From Plantactinospora endophytica (lineage in GTDB: Bacteria > Actinomycetota > Actinomycetes > Mycobacteriales > Micromonosporaceae): a DNA stretch of 64,000 nt. Position 1 is the stretch's first letter; each line of letters begins with the position of its first letter. The stretch spans positions 186,001 through 250,000 of the forward strand of contig NZ_BONW01000044.1 in the NCBI RefSeq assembly GCF_016862915.1, written 5' to 3'. Shown piece by piece: positions 34,852 to 43,893 of this stretch. Made by a program: the position numbers and the translations under genes. The notes beneath the pieces are model-generated. The model was not told the DNA's origin. It saw only the letters and a program-made list of their open reading frames with translations, and did no database searches.

Positions 34852-35025
34852 ACCTGACCTCCATTGCTACCCGGCGTCTGTGTCGACGGCACCGCGCGTT
34901 TTCCACGAAGAACTGCCGAACCCGCGGCAATCCTACCGACGCCGGTCCGGCGTATTCACGCCCGGCACGGGTCGGATCAGCCGGTTCCCGCCCGGCCGTC
35001 CCGATCCGGGCCTGTTCCGGGTCGG

Positions 35026-35649
35026 TCAGCGAGCGGACTCGCCGGCCCGGCCGACAAGATCCACGAACCACTGGTGCAGCCGGCGGTCGCCGGTCAGCTC
35101 CGGATGGAAGGCGGTGGCGACCGCGTTGCCCTGCCGGACCGCGACAATCCGGCCGGCCGCCGGCCCGTCGGTCACCCGGCCCAGCACCTCCACCCCGTCG
35201 GCGACCCGCTCGACCCAGGGCGCCCGGATGAAGACGGCGTGGAAGCTCGGCCCGGGAATGCCGGTGATCTCCACCGGCGCCTCGAAGGAGTCGACCTGCC
35301 GGCCGAACGCGTTCCGCCGGACGGTCATCTCGATGCCGCCGAAGCTCTGCTGGTCGGGACGACCGTCCAGCACCTCGGTGGCGAGCATGATCATCCCGGC
35401 GCAGGAGCCGTAGACCGGCATGCCCGCGCCGACCCGCTTGCGGATCGGGTCGAGCAGGTCGAACGTCTCGGCCAGCTTGCTGATGGTGGTCGACTCGCCG
35501 CCCGGAATCACCAGGGCGTCGACCTGCTCCAGTTCCTCCGGTCGGCGTACCGGCCGGGCGACCGCGCCGGCCTCGGCCAGCGCGGCCAGGTGCTCCCGTA
35601 CGTCGCCCTGCAACGCCAGCACCCCGACGGCAGAAGACCGCGCGCTCAC
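35026..35649 (-). CDS. pdxT: pyridoxal 5'-phosphate synthase glutaminase subunit PdxT
   Basis: This ~207-residue class I glutamine amidotransferase feeds ammonia to PdxS for vitamin B6 synthesis. [12 protein letters not shown] is near the N-terminus, followed by IPGGESTTI, the nucleophile Cys in GSCAGMI (about residue 83) and His/Glu in [12 protein letters not shown] near the C-terminus. The start is uncertain. GTG 35649 lies inside a 60-bp tandem repeat that duplicates the same GTGAGCGCG sequence, and GTG 35622 is also possible. It follows pdxS by about 108 bp of repeat DNA. Confidence 0.95.
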   Translation of the reverse strand: MSARSSAVGVLALQGDVREHLAALAEAGAVARPVRRPEELEQVDALVIPGGESTTISKLAETFDLLDPIRKRVGAGMPVYGSCAGMIMLATEVLDGRPDQQSFGGIEMTVRRNAFGRQVDSFEAPVEITGIPGPSFHAVFIRAPWVERVADGVEVLGRVTDGPAAGRIVAVRQGNAVATAFHPELTGDRRLHQWFVDLVGRAGESAR

Positions 35650-35760
35650 CGAACCACCAGCCGCTCGCGACTGCGGGGCTCGCAGACCCGGCTCACTCCT
35701 CGCGCTCACCAACCCGCCGTCCGCTCGCGACTGCGGGCCTCGCAAACCCGGCTCGCTCAC
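35641..35760. repeat. two 60-bp tandem repeats at the pdxS-pdxT junction
   Basis: Bases 35641-35700 and 35701-35760 are two head-to-tail copies with only about ten differences. Each contains CCGCTCGCGACTGCGGG and CCCGGCTC. The first copy covers the presumed pdxT start and the second reaches the last bases of pdxS. The unit reads as a dispersed intergenic repeat type rather than a coding duplication. Confidence 0.8.
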
Positions 35761-36710
35761 CAACCCCGCTCCGCGAGGCGGTGCGGTACCGGGATGTCGT
35801 CGACGTTGATCCCGACCATTGCCTCGCCGAGTCCGCGCGACACCTTGGCCAGCACGTCCGGGTCGTCGTAGAAGGTGGTGGCCTTGACGATCGCGGCGGC
35901 CCGCTGTGCCGGGTTGCCGGACTTGAAGATCCCGGAGCCGACGAAGACGCCCTCCGCGCCGAGCTGCATCATCATCGCCGCGTCCGCCGGAGTGGCGATG
36001 CCGCCCGCGGTGAAGAGCACCACCGGCAGCTTCCCGGTCTCGGCCACCTCCCGGACCAGCTCGTACGGCGCCTGCAACTCCTTGGCGGCGACGTACAGCT
36101 CGTCGGTGGGCAGCGAGCCGAGGCGGCGGATCTCGTCCCGGATCTTCCGCATGTGGGTGGTCGCGTTGGAGACGTCCCCGGTGCCCGCCTCGCCCTTGGA
36201 GCGGATCATCGCCGCGCCCTCGGTGATCCTGCGCAGCGCCTCGCCCAGGTTGGTGGCGCCGCAGACGAACGGCACGGTGAAGGCCCACTTGTCGATGTGG
36301 TTGGCGTAGTCCGCCGGGGTCAGCACCTCGGACTCGTCCACGTAGTCGACGCCGAGCGCCTGGAGCACCTGGGCCTCGACGAAGTGGCCGATCCGGGCCT
36401 TGGCCATCACCGGGATGGAGACCGCGGCGATGATGCCGTCGATCATGTCCGGGTCGCTCATCCGGGAGACGCCGCCCTGGGCCCGGATGTCGGCCGGTAC
36501 CCGCTCCAGCGCCATCACCGCGACCGCCCCGGCGTCCTCGGCGATCTTCGCCTGCTCGGGGGTGACCACGTCCATGATCACGCCACCCTTGAGCATCTCG
36601 GCCATACCCCGCTTGACCCGCGCGGTGCCGACCACTCCGGTGGCGCTGACGGTCTGCTCCGCAGCGGCGGTCGACTGGTCGGAACCGGACTTGGCGGTGG
36701 ATTCGGACAC
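35757..36710 (-). CDS. pdxS: pyridoxal 5'-phosphate synthase subunit PdxS
   Basis: This 317-residue (beta/alpha)8 synthase makes PLP from ribose 5-phosphate, glyceraldehyde 3-phosphate and PdxT-supplied ammonia. Conserved segments are [20 protein letters not shown] (residues ~39-58, first catalytic region), [29 protein letters not shown] and [19 protein letters not shown]. The first ~20 residues are a variable Ser/Ala-rich extension. GTG is the start with GAGGAG 10 bases upstream. It is adjacent to pdxT, as expected for the DXP-independent B6 pathway. Confidence 0.97.
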   Translation of the reverse strand: MSESTAKSGSDQSTAAAEQTVSATGVVGTARVKRGMAEMLKGGVIMDVVTPEQAKIAEDAGAVAVMALERVPADIRAQGGVSRMSDPDMIDGIIAAVSIPVMAKARIGHFVEAQVLQALGVDYVDESEVLTPADYANHIDKWAFTVPFVCGATNLGEALRRITEGAAMIRSKGEAGTGDVSNATTHMRKIRDEIRRLGSLPTDELYVAAKELQAPYELVREVAETGKLPVVLFTAGGIATPADAAMMMQLGAEGVFVGSGIFKSGNPAQRAAAIVKATTFYDDPDVLAKVSRGLGEAMVGINVDDIPVPHRLAERGW

Positions 36711-36899
36711 GACGTTTTCGCTCCTCGGCAGTGGTGTGGGCGGGTGAGGTCCGGACTCGATGCTACGCGGGGTGCAACGCCGGACCGACAGCCAATCAGA
36801 CCCCGGGTGGCCTGCCCTGTGGCCCGCCTCACGCCCGGTACACGCCCCGGTGCAGGCCCGGTGCGTGCCGCAGGCGGCCGGGGCACCGGCCGGGGCGGG

Positions 36900-37403
36900 T
36901 CAGCCGACGGAGAGTTCGGGGCGGGTGTTCAGGGTCGGGTCGTCGATGTCGAAATAGCGCGGGCGCTCGTGCTTACGGGACATCCGGAACAGGCGTACGA
37001 GGGGGCGGCGGCGCAGGAACAGCGCGTCGCGTACCAGGTCGGTGTGCACCTGCCGGGCCAGTACCAGCCGCCGGCTGGCGCCGATCACCGCCGCCGCGGC
37101 CGGCTCCTCCGGGTCCAGCGGGCTGCTGCGCAGTTGCCGGGTCAGGTCGTTCTCGGCGGCCTCCCGCTCGTCGACCTCGGCGTCCAGTGCGATCCGGGAC
37201 GCCGCATACAGCTCGACCGCATATCGCTCCTCGGCCAGCACGGCCGCTGCCGCCGCCCGGCGGAGCAGGTGCGCGTCGAGCGCGCGGGCCGCCGACTCCA
37301 CCCGGACGTGCAGGCGGTCGACCCGGGCCGCGATCCAGGTCAGGTACGCCGTTGCCAGGACGACCGCCGCGACGACGCCCACCACCCACCACATGCCCGG
37401 CAT
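36900..37403 (-). CDS. single-pass membrane protein, LemA-like
   Basis: This 167-residue protein has an N-terminal membrane segment (about residues 4-25, WWVVGVVAAVVLATAYLTWIA). A mostly helical cytoplasmic part follows, with heptad-like Leu/Ala spacing and many Arg/Glu residues. The topology (short N-terminus, one helix, ARVDRL then long helices) recalls LemA proteins, but similarity by eye is weak. ATG 37403 places the helix right at the start. It lies between pdxS and pimA, a position often filled by an unrelated small gene in other actinobacteria. Confidence 0.6.
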   Translation of the reverse strand: MPGMWWVVGVVAAVVLATAYLTWIAARVDRLHVRVESAARALDAHLLRRAAAAAVLAEERYAVELYAASRIALDAEVDEREAAENDLTRQLRSSPLDPEEPAAAAVIGASRRLVLARQVHTDLVRDALFLRRRPLVRLFRMSRKHERPRYFDIDDPTLNTRPELSVG

Positions 37404-37436
37404 CGTAGTGCGGCCCCACTTCCGTCTCCCTGGCAC

Positions 37437-37507
37437 GTCACCGGCGCCACCAGCGTCACCGGCGTCGCCCGGGTCACCACCGTCACCGGCGCCGCCGACG
37501 TCACCGG
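37437..37507. repeat. GTCACC minisatellite between pimA and the LemA-like gene
   Basis: GTCACC(GG) recurs at 37437, 37455, 37473, 37482 and 37500, always at multiples of 9 bp, filling most of the 114-bp gap. It could be slippage DNA; no hairpin dominates. Confidence 0.6.
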
Positions 37508-37517
37508 CCGGTCCGGC

Positions 37518-38678
37518 TCAGGCCGGTCCGATCCACTCCTCGTCGAACACCCGACCGTCGGTGGCCTCGATCGCGGTGGCGTACACCTCGAGGACCCGGC
37601 GGGCGACCACCGGCCAGTCGAAGGCCCCGACCACCTCCCGGGCGCAGGCGGACAGCTCCGCCCGGCGCGCCGGGTCGTCGAGCAGGCCAGCCAGGGTGTT
37701 CCGCAGCGCCACCGCGTCCCCGGTCGGGAACAGCTCCCCGGCCCGGCCGCCGTCCAGCACCCGGCGGAAGGCGTCCAGGTCGCTCGCCACCACCGTCGTC
37801 CCGGCGGCCATCGCCTCGGTCAGGATCATGCCGAACGACTCGCCCCCGATGTTCGGTGCGACGTAGAGGTGCACGCTGCGCAGCATGCGCGCCTTGTCCG
37901 GCTCGGAGACCTGGCCGAGGAAGGTGATCCGGTCCCGCAACCCCTCCGGTACGCCCTCGTGCAGCTCGGCCACGTCACCCGGGCCGGCGACCAGCAGCCG
38001 CAGCCCCGGCCGCTGCGCGGCGAGCGACACGAACGCCTCCCGGAGCACCCCGAACCCCTTCCGGGGCTCGGTGAACCGGCCGAGGAAGCCCAGCGTGCCG
38101 CCCTCGCCCGGACCGCACGGGCCGGGCCAGCCGGGCAGCGGCTCGGCGTCGGCGAACTTCGCCACCGCCACCCCGTTGGGGATCTCCACCGCCCCGCCGT
38201 CGAGGTGCTCGACCTGGACCTTGCGGGCCAGCGCGCTCACCGCGATCCGGGCGGTGATCCGCTCCAGCACGAACTGCAACACGCCCTGGGCGGCGGCCAG
38301 TGCCCGGGACCGGGTCATCGCGGTGTGGAAGGTGGCCACCACCGGCCCCCGGGCGGAGAGCACGGCGAGCAGCGAGAGGCTGAGCGCGAACGGCTCGTGC
38401 ACGTGCAGCACGTCGAACTGTCCCCGGGCCAGCCAGCGGCGTACCCGGGCGGTGGAGACCGGCCCGAAGGTGATCCGGGCGACCGACCCGTTGTACGGGA
38501 ACGGCACCGATCGCCCCGCCGACACCACGTACGGCGGCAGTGGCGAGTCCTCGTCCGCCGGTGCCAGCACGCTCACCTCGTGGCCGAGCCCGATCAGCGC
38601 CTCGGCGAGATCGATCACGTGGTTCTGCACCCCGCCCGGGACCTCGAACGAGTACGGACACACGATCCCGATCCGCAC
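37518..38678 (-). CDS. pimA: phosphatidylinositol alpha-mannosyltransferase PimA
   Basis: This 386-residue GT4-family (GT-B fold) enzyme transfers the first mannose from GDP-mannose to phosphatidylinositol at the inner membrane. It starts MRIGIVCPYSFEVPGGVQNH, the typical PimA N-terminus, followed by HVHEPFALSLS, IPNGVAVAKF and the nucleotide-sugar site GGESFGMILTEAMAAG near residue 290. GTG start with GGGGAGG upstream. It follows patA by 11 bp and pgsA precedes both, giving the PIM biosynthesis operon pgsA-patA-pimA. Confidence 0.93.
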   Translation of the reverse strand: MRIGIVCPYSFEVPGGVQNHVIDLAEALIGLGHEVSVLAPADEDSPLPPYVVSAGRSVPFPYNGSVARITFGPVSTARVRRWLARGQFDVLHVHEPFALSLSLLAVLSARGPVVATFHTAMTRSRALAAAQGVLQFVLERITARIAVSALARKVQVEHLDGGAVEIPNGVAVAKFADAEPLPGWPGPCGPGEGGTLGFLGRFTEPRKGFGVLREAFVSLAAQRPGLRLLVAGPGDVAELHEGVPEGLRDRITFLGQVSEPDKARMLRSVHLYVAPNIGGESFGMILTEAMAAGTTVVASDLDAFRRVLDGGRAGELFPTGDAVALRNTLAGLLDDPARRAELSACAREVVGAFDWPVVARRVLEVYATAIEATDGRVFDEEWIGPA

Positions 38679-38689
38679 TGCGCCTCCCC

Positions 38690-39664
38690 TCAGGCCGACT
38701 CGGAGATCGACGGTGTGCCCGTCGTCCCCGGACCTGTTCCCGCCGCTCCGGCGGCCACTCCGGTCGACCCGGCGGCCCGGCCCGGCTCGTCGATCCAGAC
38801 CCGTTGCAGCATGTGCCAGTCTTCCGGACGCCGGGCGATGCCCTCGGCCAGGTGGTCGGCGATCCGCTGGGTCAGCGTCCGGACCCGCTGGTCGAGCGGG
38901 CCGCTGTCCGGCGCCGGCACCTCCAGCGGCCCGGTCAGCCGACCCCGTGGACCGGCCGGGTCGTACCAGAGGGCGGCCACGTAGAGCGGGGCACCGGTCC
39001 GGATGGCCAGCAGCGCCGGACCGGCCGGCATCCGGGCCCGGCCGTCGAAGAACCGCACCTCCACCCCGCGCGCCGACAGATCCCGGTCGGCGAGCAGCGG
39101 CACGAGGTGACCGGCGGCGACCCGCTCGGCCAGCACGTCGAAGGGTGCCCGGGCACCGCCGTGGGTGGGCAGGATCTCCATGCCGAGCCGGCGCCGGAAG
39201 TCGAGGAAGCGTTCGTACACCCCCTCCGGCTTGAGGCGTTCCATCACGGTGGCGATCGGCCAGCCGTTCGCGGCCACCCAGGCACCGGCGGCGTCCCAGT
39301 TGCCGGAGTGCGGCAGCGCCACCACGGCGCCCCGGCCGGCCGCCATGTCGGCGGCGAGCAGGTCGGCGCCGTCGAGCTGGAAGTCGTCACGAAGCTGCTC
39401 CCGGCTGCGCGACGGCAGCCGGAACACGTCGAGCCAGTACCGCGCGTAGGAGCGCATCCCCCGCCGGACCAGCTCCTCCAGCTCGGCCTCCGGCAGCTCG
39501 GGGCCGACCACCCGGCGCAGGTTGGCGGCGAGCCGGACGGTCCCCCGGTCGCGCTTGCGGTAGCCGTAGTCGGCGGCGGCCCGGAACAGCGCCGCGGCGG
39601 CCGGCCGGGGCAGCGCGCGGACGATCCGCCAGCCGGCCAGGTAGGCGAACTCGACCGGAGTCAC
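38690..39664 (-). CDS. patA: phosphatidylinositol mannoside acyltransferase
   Basis: This 324-residue LpxL/HtrB-type acyltransferase probably adds a fatty acyl chain to PIM mannose. The catalytic HxxxxD motif is HSGNWD (about residues 99-104). VMERLKPEGVYERFLDFRR and VPLLADRDLS are family segments. The N-terminal hydrophobic region is compatible with membrane association. The GTG start lies 87 bp after the pgsA stop. Function is assigned from sequence plus its place between pgsA and pimA. Confidence 0.9.
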   Translation of the reverse strand: MTPVEFAYLAGWRIVRALPRPAAAALFRAAADYGYRKRDRGTVRLAANLRRVVGPELPEAELEELVRRGMRSYARYWLDVFRLPSRSREQLRDDFQLDGADLLAADMAAGRGAVVALPHSGNWDAAGAWVAANGWPIATVMERLKPEGVYERFLDFRRRLGMEILPTHGGARAPFDVLAERVAAGHLVPLLADRDLSARGVEVRFFDGRARMPAGPALLAIRTGAPLYVAALWYDPAGPRGRLTGPLEVPAPDSGPLDQRVRTLTQRIADHLAEGIARRPEDWHMLQRVWIDEPGRAAGSTGVAAGAAGTGPGTTGTPSISESA

Positions 39665-39751
39665 CGGCCGGCCCGCCGCGCTGTCACGCGGCCACCCGCC
39701 CGGTCACGCGGGCCCGCCCGGGCCGGTTCGCGCGCCCGCGCGTCGGCCGGG

Positions 39752-40381
39752 TCACACGCCCACGCCCGACTCGGCGCGCTGCGCCTGCCGGTAGACGTGC
39801 GTCATCCGCTGCCCGACGGTGAAGACGGAGACGGCGGCGAGCAGCCAGAGCGCGGTGACCAGTGCCCAGTCCAGCCCGAGGCCGGTGAGCAGCCCGCCGA
39901 CCCCGACGATCAGCAGCCGCTCGGTCCGCTCGGCGATCCCGACGTTGCAGGTCATCCCGAGCCCCTCGGCGCGGGCCTTGACGTACGACACGAGCCCGCC
40001 CGCGACCAGGCAGATCAGCGCGGCGGCGACCCCGACGTGGTTGTTCTGGGTGGCCAGCCAGTATGCGACGGCGCCGAAGACCGCGCCGTCGGAGACCCGG
40101 TCCATGCTCGAGTCGAGGAAGGCGCCGAACCGGCTCGACCCGCCACTCATCCGGGCCATCGTGCCGTCGAGCAGGTCGGTGAGGGCGAAGAAGGTTACCA
40201 CCAGTGCCCCGGCGACCAGGTAGCCCCGGGCGCCGAGCACGACCGATCCGACCACCACGCCGAGCGTGCCGGCCACGGTGACGGCATTGGGAGTCACCCC
40301 GACCCGCAGCAGGGTCCGGGCGATTGGTTCAACGACGCGGGTCATGCCGGCACGGGCCGACACCTGGAAGATCTTCGCCAT
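39752..40381 (-). CDS. pgsA: phosphatidylinositol phosphate synthase (CDP-alcohol phosphatidyltransferase)
   Basis: This 209-residue membrane enzyme has the CDP-alcohol phosphotransferase signature D-x2-DG-x2-AR-x8-G-x3-D-x3-D, seen as DLLDGTMARM followed by FGAFLDSSMD (residues ~67-93). About six membrane segments are visible. In actinobacteria the member at this locus makes phosphatidylinositol phosphate from CDP-diacylglycerol and inositol phosphate, feeding PimA. ATG 40381 begins the conserved MAKIFQVSARAGMTRVVEP. Its usual upstream neighbour, a HIT-domain gene, is 8 kb away. Confidence 0.9.
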   Translation of the reverse strand: MAKIFQVSARAGMTRVVEPIARTLLRVGVTPNAVTVAGTLGVVVGSVVLGARGYLVAGALVVTFFALTDLLDGTMARMSGGSSRFGAFLDSSMDRVSDGAVFGAVAYWLATQNNHVGVAAALICLVAGGLVSYVKARAEGLGMTCNVGIAERTERLLIVGVGGLLTGLGLDWALVTALWLLAAVSVFTVGQRMTHVYRQAQRAESGVGV

Positions 40382-40632
40382 GGCCGTCCCACCATAACGG
40401 GCGGCGAACGGCGGCGGTACGCCCGGTGGCGCATAGTTCACGCCGCAGGCTTGTGTCACGACTTGTACGGGTGTGAGATCGGAGCAGGAGACGTGACGTC
40501 GCTCACCTGTTCCCCGCCACGTCGCCGACAGCACGGCAGGCCACCCGAGGATATCGCCGCGGAGTCGCCAGGGCAGCTCCCCCGTCGCGCGCGGCGGTCG
40601 CCACCAACCACCGGCTTAGGGAGGTGCGCCCG

Positions 40633-42798
40633 ATGGCGCAGAAGAGTTCGGAGAAAGGGGTCACCGGCCCGGCGCCGGTGGTGGACGAGCCCGGCAGGGT
40701 TCGCAACGTGGTGCTCGTCGGCCACTCCGGCGCGGGGAAGACAACCCTGGTCGACGCCCTGCTGGCGGCGACCGGCACGATCTCGCGGCCAGGTTCGGTC
40801 GTCGACGGCACCACGGTGTGCGACCACGATCCGGCGGCGGTACGCCAGCAGCGTTCGATCAGCCTGGCCTGTGCGCCGCTCCAGCACGACGACGTCAAGG
40901 TCAACCTGTTGGACACCCCCGGCTACGCGGACTTCGTCGGCGAACTCCGGGCCGGACTGCGCGCCGCCGACGCGGCCCTCTTCGTGGTGTCGGCGGTGGA
41001 CGGGATGGACGGGGCCACCGCCGCGCTCTGGCAGGAGTGCGCCGCCGTGGGGATGCCCCGGGCCGTCGCGGTGACCCGGCTCGACCACCAGCGGGCCGAC
41101 CTCGACGAGACGGTGGCGCTCTGCCAGCGGGTCTTCGGCGACAACGTGCTGCCGCTCTACCTGCCGATGCTCGACGACGAGGGTGTCGACGTGGTCGGTC
41201 TGATGGGGCTGATCACCCGTCGGGTCTTCGACTACTCCGCCGGACTGCCGGCGGCGGTCCGGGATCCCGACCCCGAGCACCTGCCGGCGATCGGCGACGC
41301 CCGCAACGAGCTGATCGAGGGCATCATCGCGGAGAGCGAGGACGAGACCCTGCTGGACCGCTACCTCGGCGGTGAGGAGATCGAGGTCGAGGTCCTGATC
41401 GACGACCTGGAGAAGGCGGTCGCCCGGGGGCACTTCTATCCGGTGGTGCCGGTCTGCGCCGAGACCGGACTCGGCATCGACGTGCTGCTGGAGCTGCTGA
41501 CCTCGGCGTTCCCGACCCCGCTGGAACACGACCTGCCCACCGTCACCGGCGTCGACGGCTCGCCGCAGCCGCCGCTGACCTGCGACCCGGACGGCCCGCT
41601 GGTGGCCGAGGTGGTCAAGACCACCATCGACCGGCACGTCGGTCGGGTCTCGCTGGTCCGGGTCTTCTCCGGCACGCTCCGACCCGACCAGGTCGTACAC
41701 GTCTCCGGGCACGGCATGGCCGAGCGCGGCCATCCGGACCACGACGCCGACGAACGGATCGCGCACATCTACTCCCCGCTCGGCACCGCGCTGCGCGAGG
41801 TGCCGCACTGCGTGGCCGGCGACATCTGCGCGATCACCAAGTCGGGTACGGCGGAGACCGGCGACACCATCTCGGCCAAGGACCAGCCACTGCTTATCGC
41901 GCCGTGGGAGATGCCCGAGCCGCTGCTGCCGGTGGCGATCGTGGCGAAGAGCCGGGCCGACGAGGACGCGCTGGCCAAGAACCTGGCCCGGCTGGTCGCC
42001 GGGGACCCGACGATGCGACTGGAGCGCAACCCGGAGACCCACCAGCTCGTGCTCTGGTGCATGGGCGAGGCGCACGCCGAGGTGGTACTCGACCGGCTCC
42101 GCGGCGGCGGGGTGGACCTGGAGACCGAGCCGGTACGGGTGGCGCTGCGGGAGACCTTCGCGGTGGCCTCGAAGGGGCACGGCCGGCACGTGAAGCAGTC
42201 CGGCGGGCACGGCCAGTACGCGGTCTGCGACATCGAGGTGGAGCCGCTGCCCCGGGGCGACGGCTTCGAGTTCGCCGACCGGGTGGTGGGCGGCGCGGTG
42301 CCGCACAACTACATCCCGTCGGTGGAGAAGGGGGTACGCACCCAGATGGGCCGGGGCATCGTCGCCGGCTATCCGGTGGTGGACCTGAGGGTGACCCTGG
42401 TGGACGGCAAGGCGCACAGCGTCGACTCGTCGGACGCCGCGTTCCAGACCGCCGGTTCGCTGGCCCTGCGCGACGCGGCGGAGAAGGGGCAGGTCACCCT
42501 GTTGGAGCCGGTCGACGAGGTGGTCGTCCGGGTGCCCGACGCCAACGTCGGCGCGGTGATGAGCGACATGTCCGGGCGGCGTGGCCGGGTGCTCGGCACC
42601 GAGCCGGACCCGGCCGGCACCGAGCACACCCTGGTCCGGGCGGAGGTACCGGCGACCGAACTGATCCGGTACGCCGTCGAGCTCCGCTCGATGACCGCCG
42701 GTGGCGGCACCTTCCGGCGCTCGTTCGCCCGGTACGAGCCGATGCCGAGCCACCTGGCCGACCAGATCCGCAAGGAGCACAGCAGCAGCGGGCGGTGA
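40633..42798 (+). CDS. elongation factor G-like GTPase (FusA2 type)
   Basis: This 721-residue translational GTPase homologue has the EF-G domain order. The P-loop is GHSGAGKTT (about residues 27-35), G3 is DTPGYADF, then domains II-V with KGHGRHVKQSGGHGQYAVCDI and YEPMPSHLADQIRKEH at the C-terminus. The P-loop differs from the AHVDAGKTT form of true EF-G. The usual NKMD specificity motif is replaced by TRLDHQ, so it is a paralogue of uncertain role (stress-related or a translocation/recycling variant). ATG at 40633 has GGGAGG 8 bases upstream. It opens the second accessory block. Confidence 0.88.
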   Translation: MAQKSSEKGVTGPAPVVDEPGRVRNVVLVGHSGAGKTTLVDALLAATGTISRPGSVVDGTTVCDHDPAAVRQQRSISLACAPLQHDDVKVNLLDTPGYADFVGELRAGLRAADAALFVVSAVDGMDGATAALWQECAAVGMPRAVAVTRLDHQRADLDETVALCQRVFGDNVLPLYLPMLDDEGVDVVGLMGLITRRVFDYSAGLPAAVRDPDPEHLPAIGDARNELIEGIIAESEDETLLDRYLGGEEIEVEVLIDDLEKAVARGHFYPVVPVCAETGLGIDVLLELLTSAFPTPLEHDLPTVTGVDGSPQPPLTCDPDGPLVAEVVKTTIDRHVGRVSLVRVFSGTLRPDQVVHVSGHGMAERGHPDHDADERIAHIYSPLGTALREVPHCVAGDICAITKSGTAETGDTISAKDQPLLIAPWEMPEPLLPVAIVAKSRADEDALAKNLARLVAGDPTMRLERNPETHQLVLWCMGEAHAEVVLDRLRGGGVDLETEPVRVALRETFAVASKGHGRHVKQSGGHGQYAVCDIEVEPLPRGDGFEFADRVVGGAVPHNYIPSVEKGVRTQMGRGIVAGYPVVDLRVTLVDGKAHSVDSSDAAFQTAGSLALRDAAEKGQVTLLEPVDEVVVRVPDANVGAVMSDMSGRRGRVLGTEPDPAGTEHTLVRAEVPATELIRYAVELRSMTAGGGTFRRSFARYEPMPSHLADQIRKEHSSSGR

Positions 42799-42815
42799 GC
42801 CGCCGCCCCCGGACG

Positions 42816-43805
42816 CTATGCCCGGCCGAGCAGGCGCTGCACCTCGGCGACCTGGTCGGCCGGCAGCGGGCCGTACCCGAGCGCGCCGACGTTCTCCTCG
42901 ACCTGGGCGACCGTACGGAAGCCGGGGATCGGCACCGTCCGTTCGCTGCGGGCCCAGAGCCAGCCGAGCGCGCCCTGGGCGAGGGTACGGCCGTCGGCGG
43001 TGAGCGCCTCGCGGACCGCGGCGACCCGGGCGAGGAACTCCGGAGCCGGGCGACCGTCCCGGAACCAGTCCAGCCAGGCCGGGGCGATCCCCCGGACGTC
43101 GTCGGCCGACAGCGTCGACGACTCGGTGAACTTGCCGGAGAGCAGCCCCATCGCCAGCGGCCCCCGGTTGACGCTGGCCAGGTCGTACCGCTCGCAGACG
43201 GCCAGCACCTCCGGCGCGTCCTGCAACACCGAGCAGGAGTGCTGGACGGCGGTGCAGTGCGTACCGTCGGCGCCCCAGGAGGCGGCCCGGTCGGGAAGGT
43301 CGGTGCTCCAGCCGTACGCCCGGATCCGGCCCTCGGCGACCAGTTCCTCCAGGGTGCCGAGCAGCTCGGCCGCCCGGTCGACGGCGAGATCGCCGAGATG
43401 GAGCTGGTAGAGGTCGATCCGGTCGGTGTCCAGCCGGCGCAGCGAGGCGGTCACCGCCCGGCGAAGGTATCCCGCCGAACCGTCCGCCCCGGTCATCTGC
43501 CGGGTGGCCTCGTCGTGGGTGTAACCCCACTTGGTCGCGATCACCACCTCGTCGCGGTGGCCGGCGAGGGCGCGGGCCAGGATCCGTTCGCTGTGCCCGG
43601 TGCCGTAGACGTCGGCGGTGTCGAAGAACGTGACGCCGAGGTCGACGCCGCGCCGGATCGCCCGGATCGACTCGTCGTCGTCCACCTGCCCCCAGCCGAG
43701 CGGCTGGGTGCCCTCGTGCCAGGGGCCGCCGACGGCCCAGCAGCCGAGGCCGAGGGCGCTCACCTCGATGCCGCTGCGCCCCAACACGCGTGTCTTCGCA
43801 TTCAT
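42816..43805 (-). CDS. aldo/keto reductase
   Basis: This 329-residue NADPH-dependent aldo/keto reductase has a TIM barrel. The catalytic tetrad is recognisable: Asp in FFDTADVYG with Tyr in the same segment (about residues 60-68), Lys in IATKWGY and His in DLYQLHLGD. RGPLAMGLLSGKF and VPIPGFRTVAQVEENVGAL (cofactor loop) are typical of the AKR11/12-like branch. Substrate is unknown. It converges on the EF-G-like gene, with only 17 bp between stops, and is divergent from the HAD-like gene. Confidence 0.9.
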   Translation of the reverse strand: MNAKTRVLGRSGIEVSALGLGCWAVGGPWHEGTQPLGWGQVDDDESIRAIRRGVDLGVTFFDTADVYGTGHSERILARALAGHRDEVVIATKWGYTHDEATRQMTGADGSAGYLRRAVTASLRRLDTDRIDLYQLHLGDLAVDRAAELLGTLEELVAEGRIRAYGWSTDLPDRAASWGADGTHCTAVQHSCSVLQDAPEVLAVCERYDLASVNRGPLAMGLLSGKFTESSTLSADDVRGIAPAWLDWFRDGRPAPEFLARVAAVREALTADGRTLAQGALGWLWARSERTVPIPGFRTVAQVEENVGALGYGPLPADQVAEVQRLLGRA

Positions 43806-43893
43806 GTCGGTAAGCGTTCCACATCTTCCGGGGGCGGCGGGGCCGTCGGTAACCGGGTGGACTCCATCCAGGACGGTTGTAGATCATCGGTGG

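Noticed and set aside
35641-35760. CRISPR array
   Set aside because: Only two 60-bp units abut without spacers and no cas gene is near.
35650-36288. Upstream coding extension of pdxT through the repeats and into pdxS
   Set aside because: The frame crosses the 60-bp repeats and pdxS out of frame. Conserved PdxT sequence starts only after GTG 35649 or 35622.
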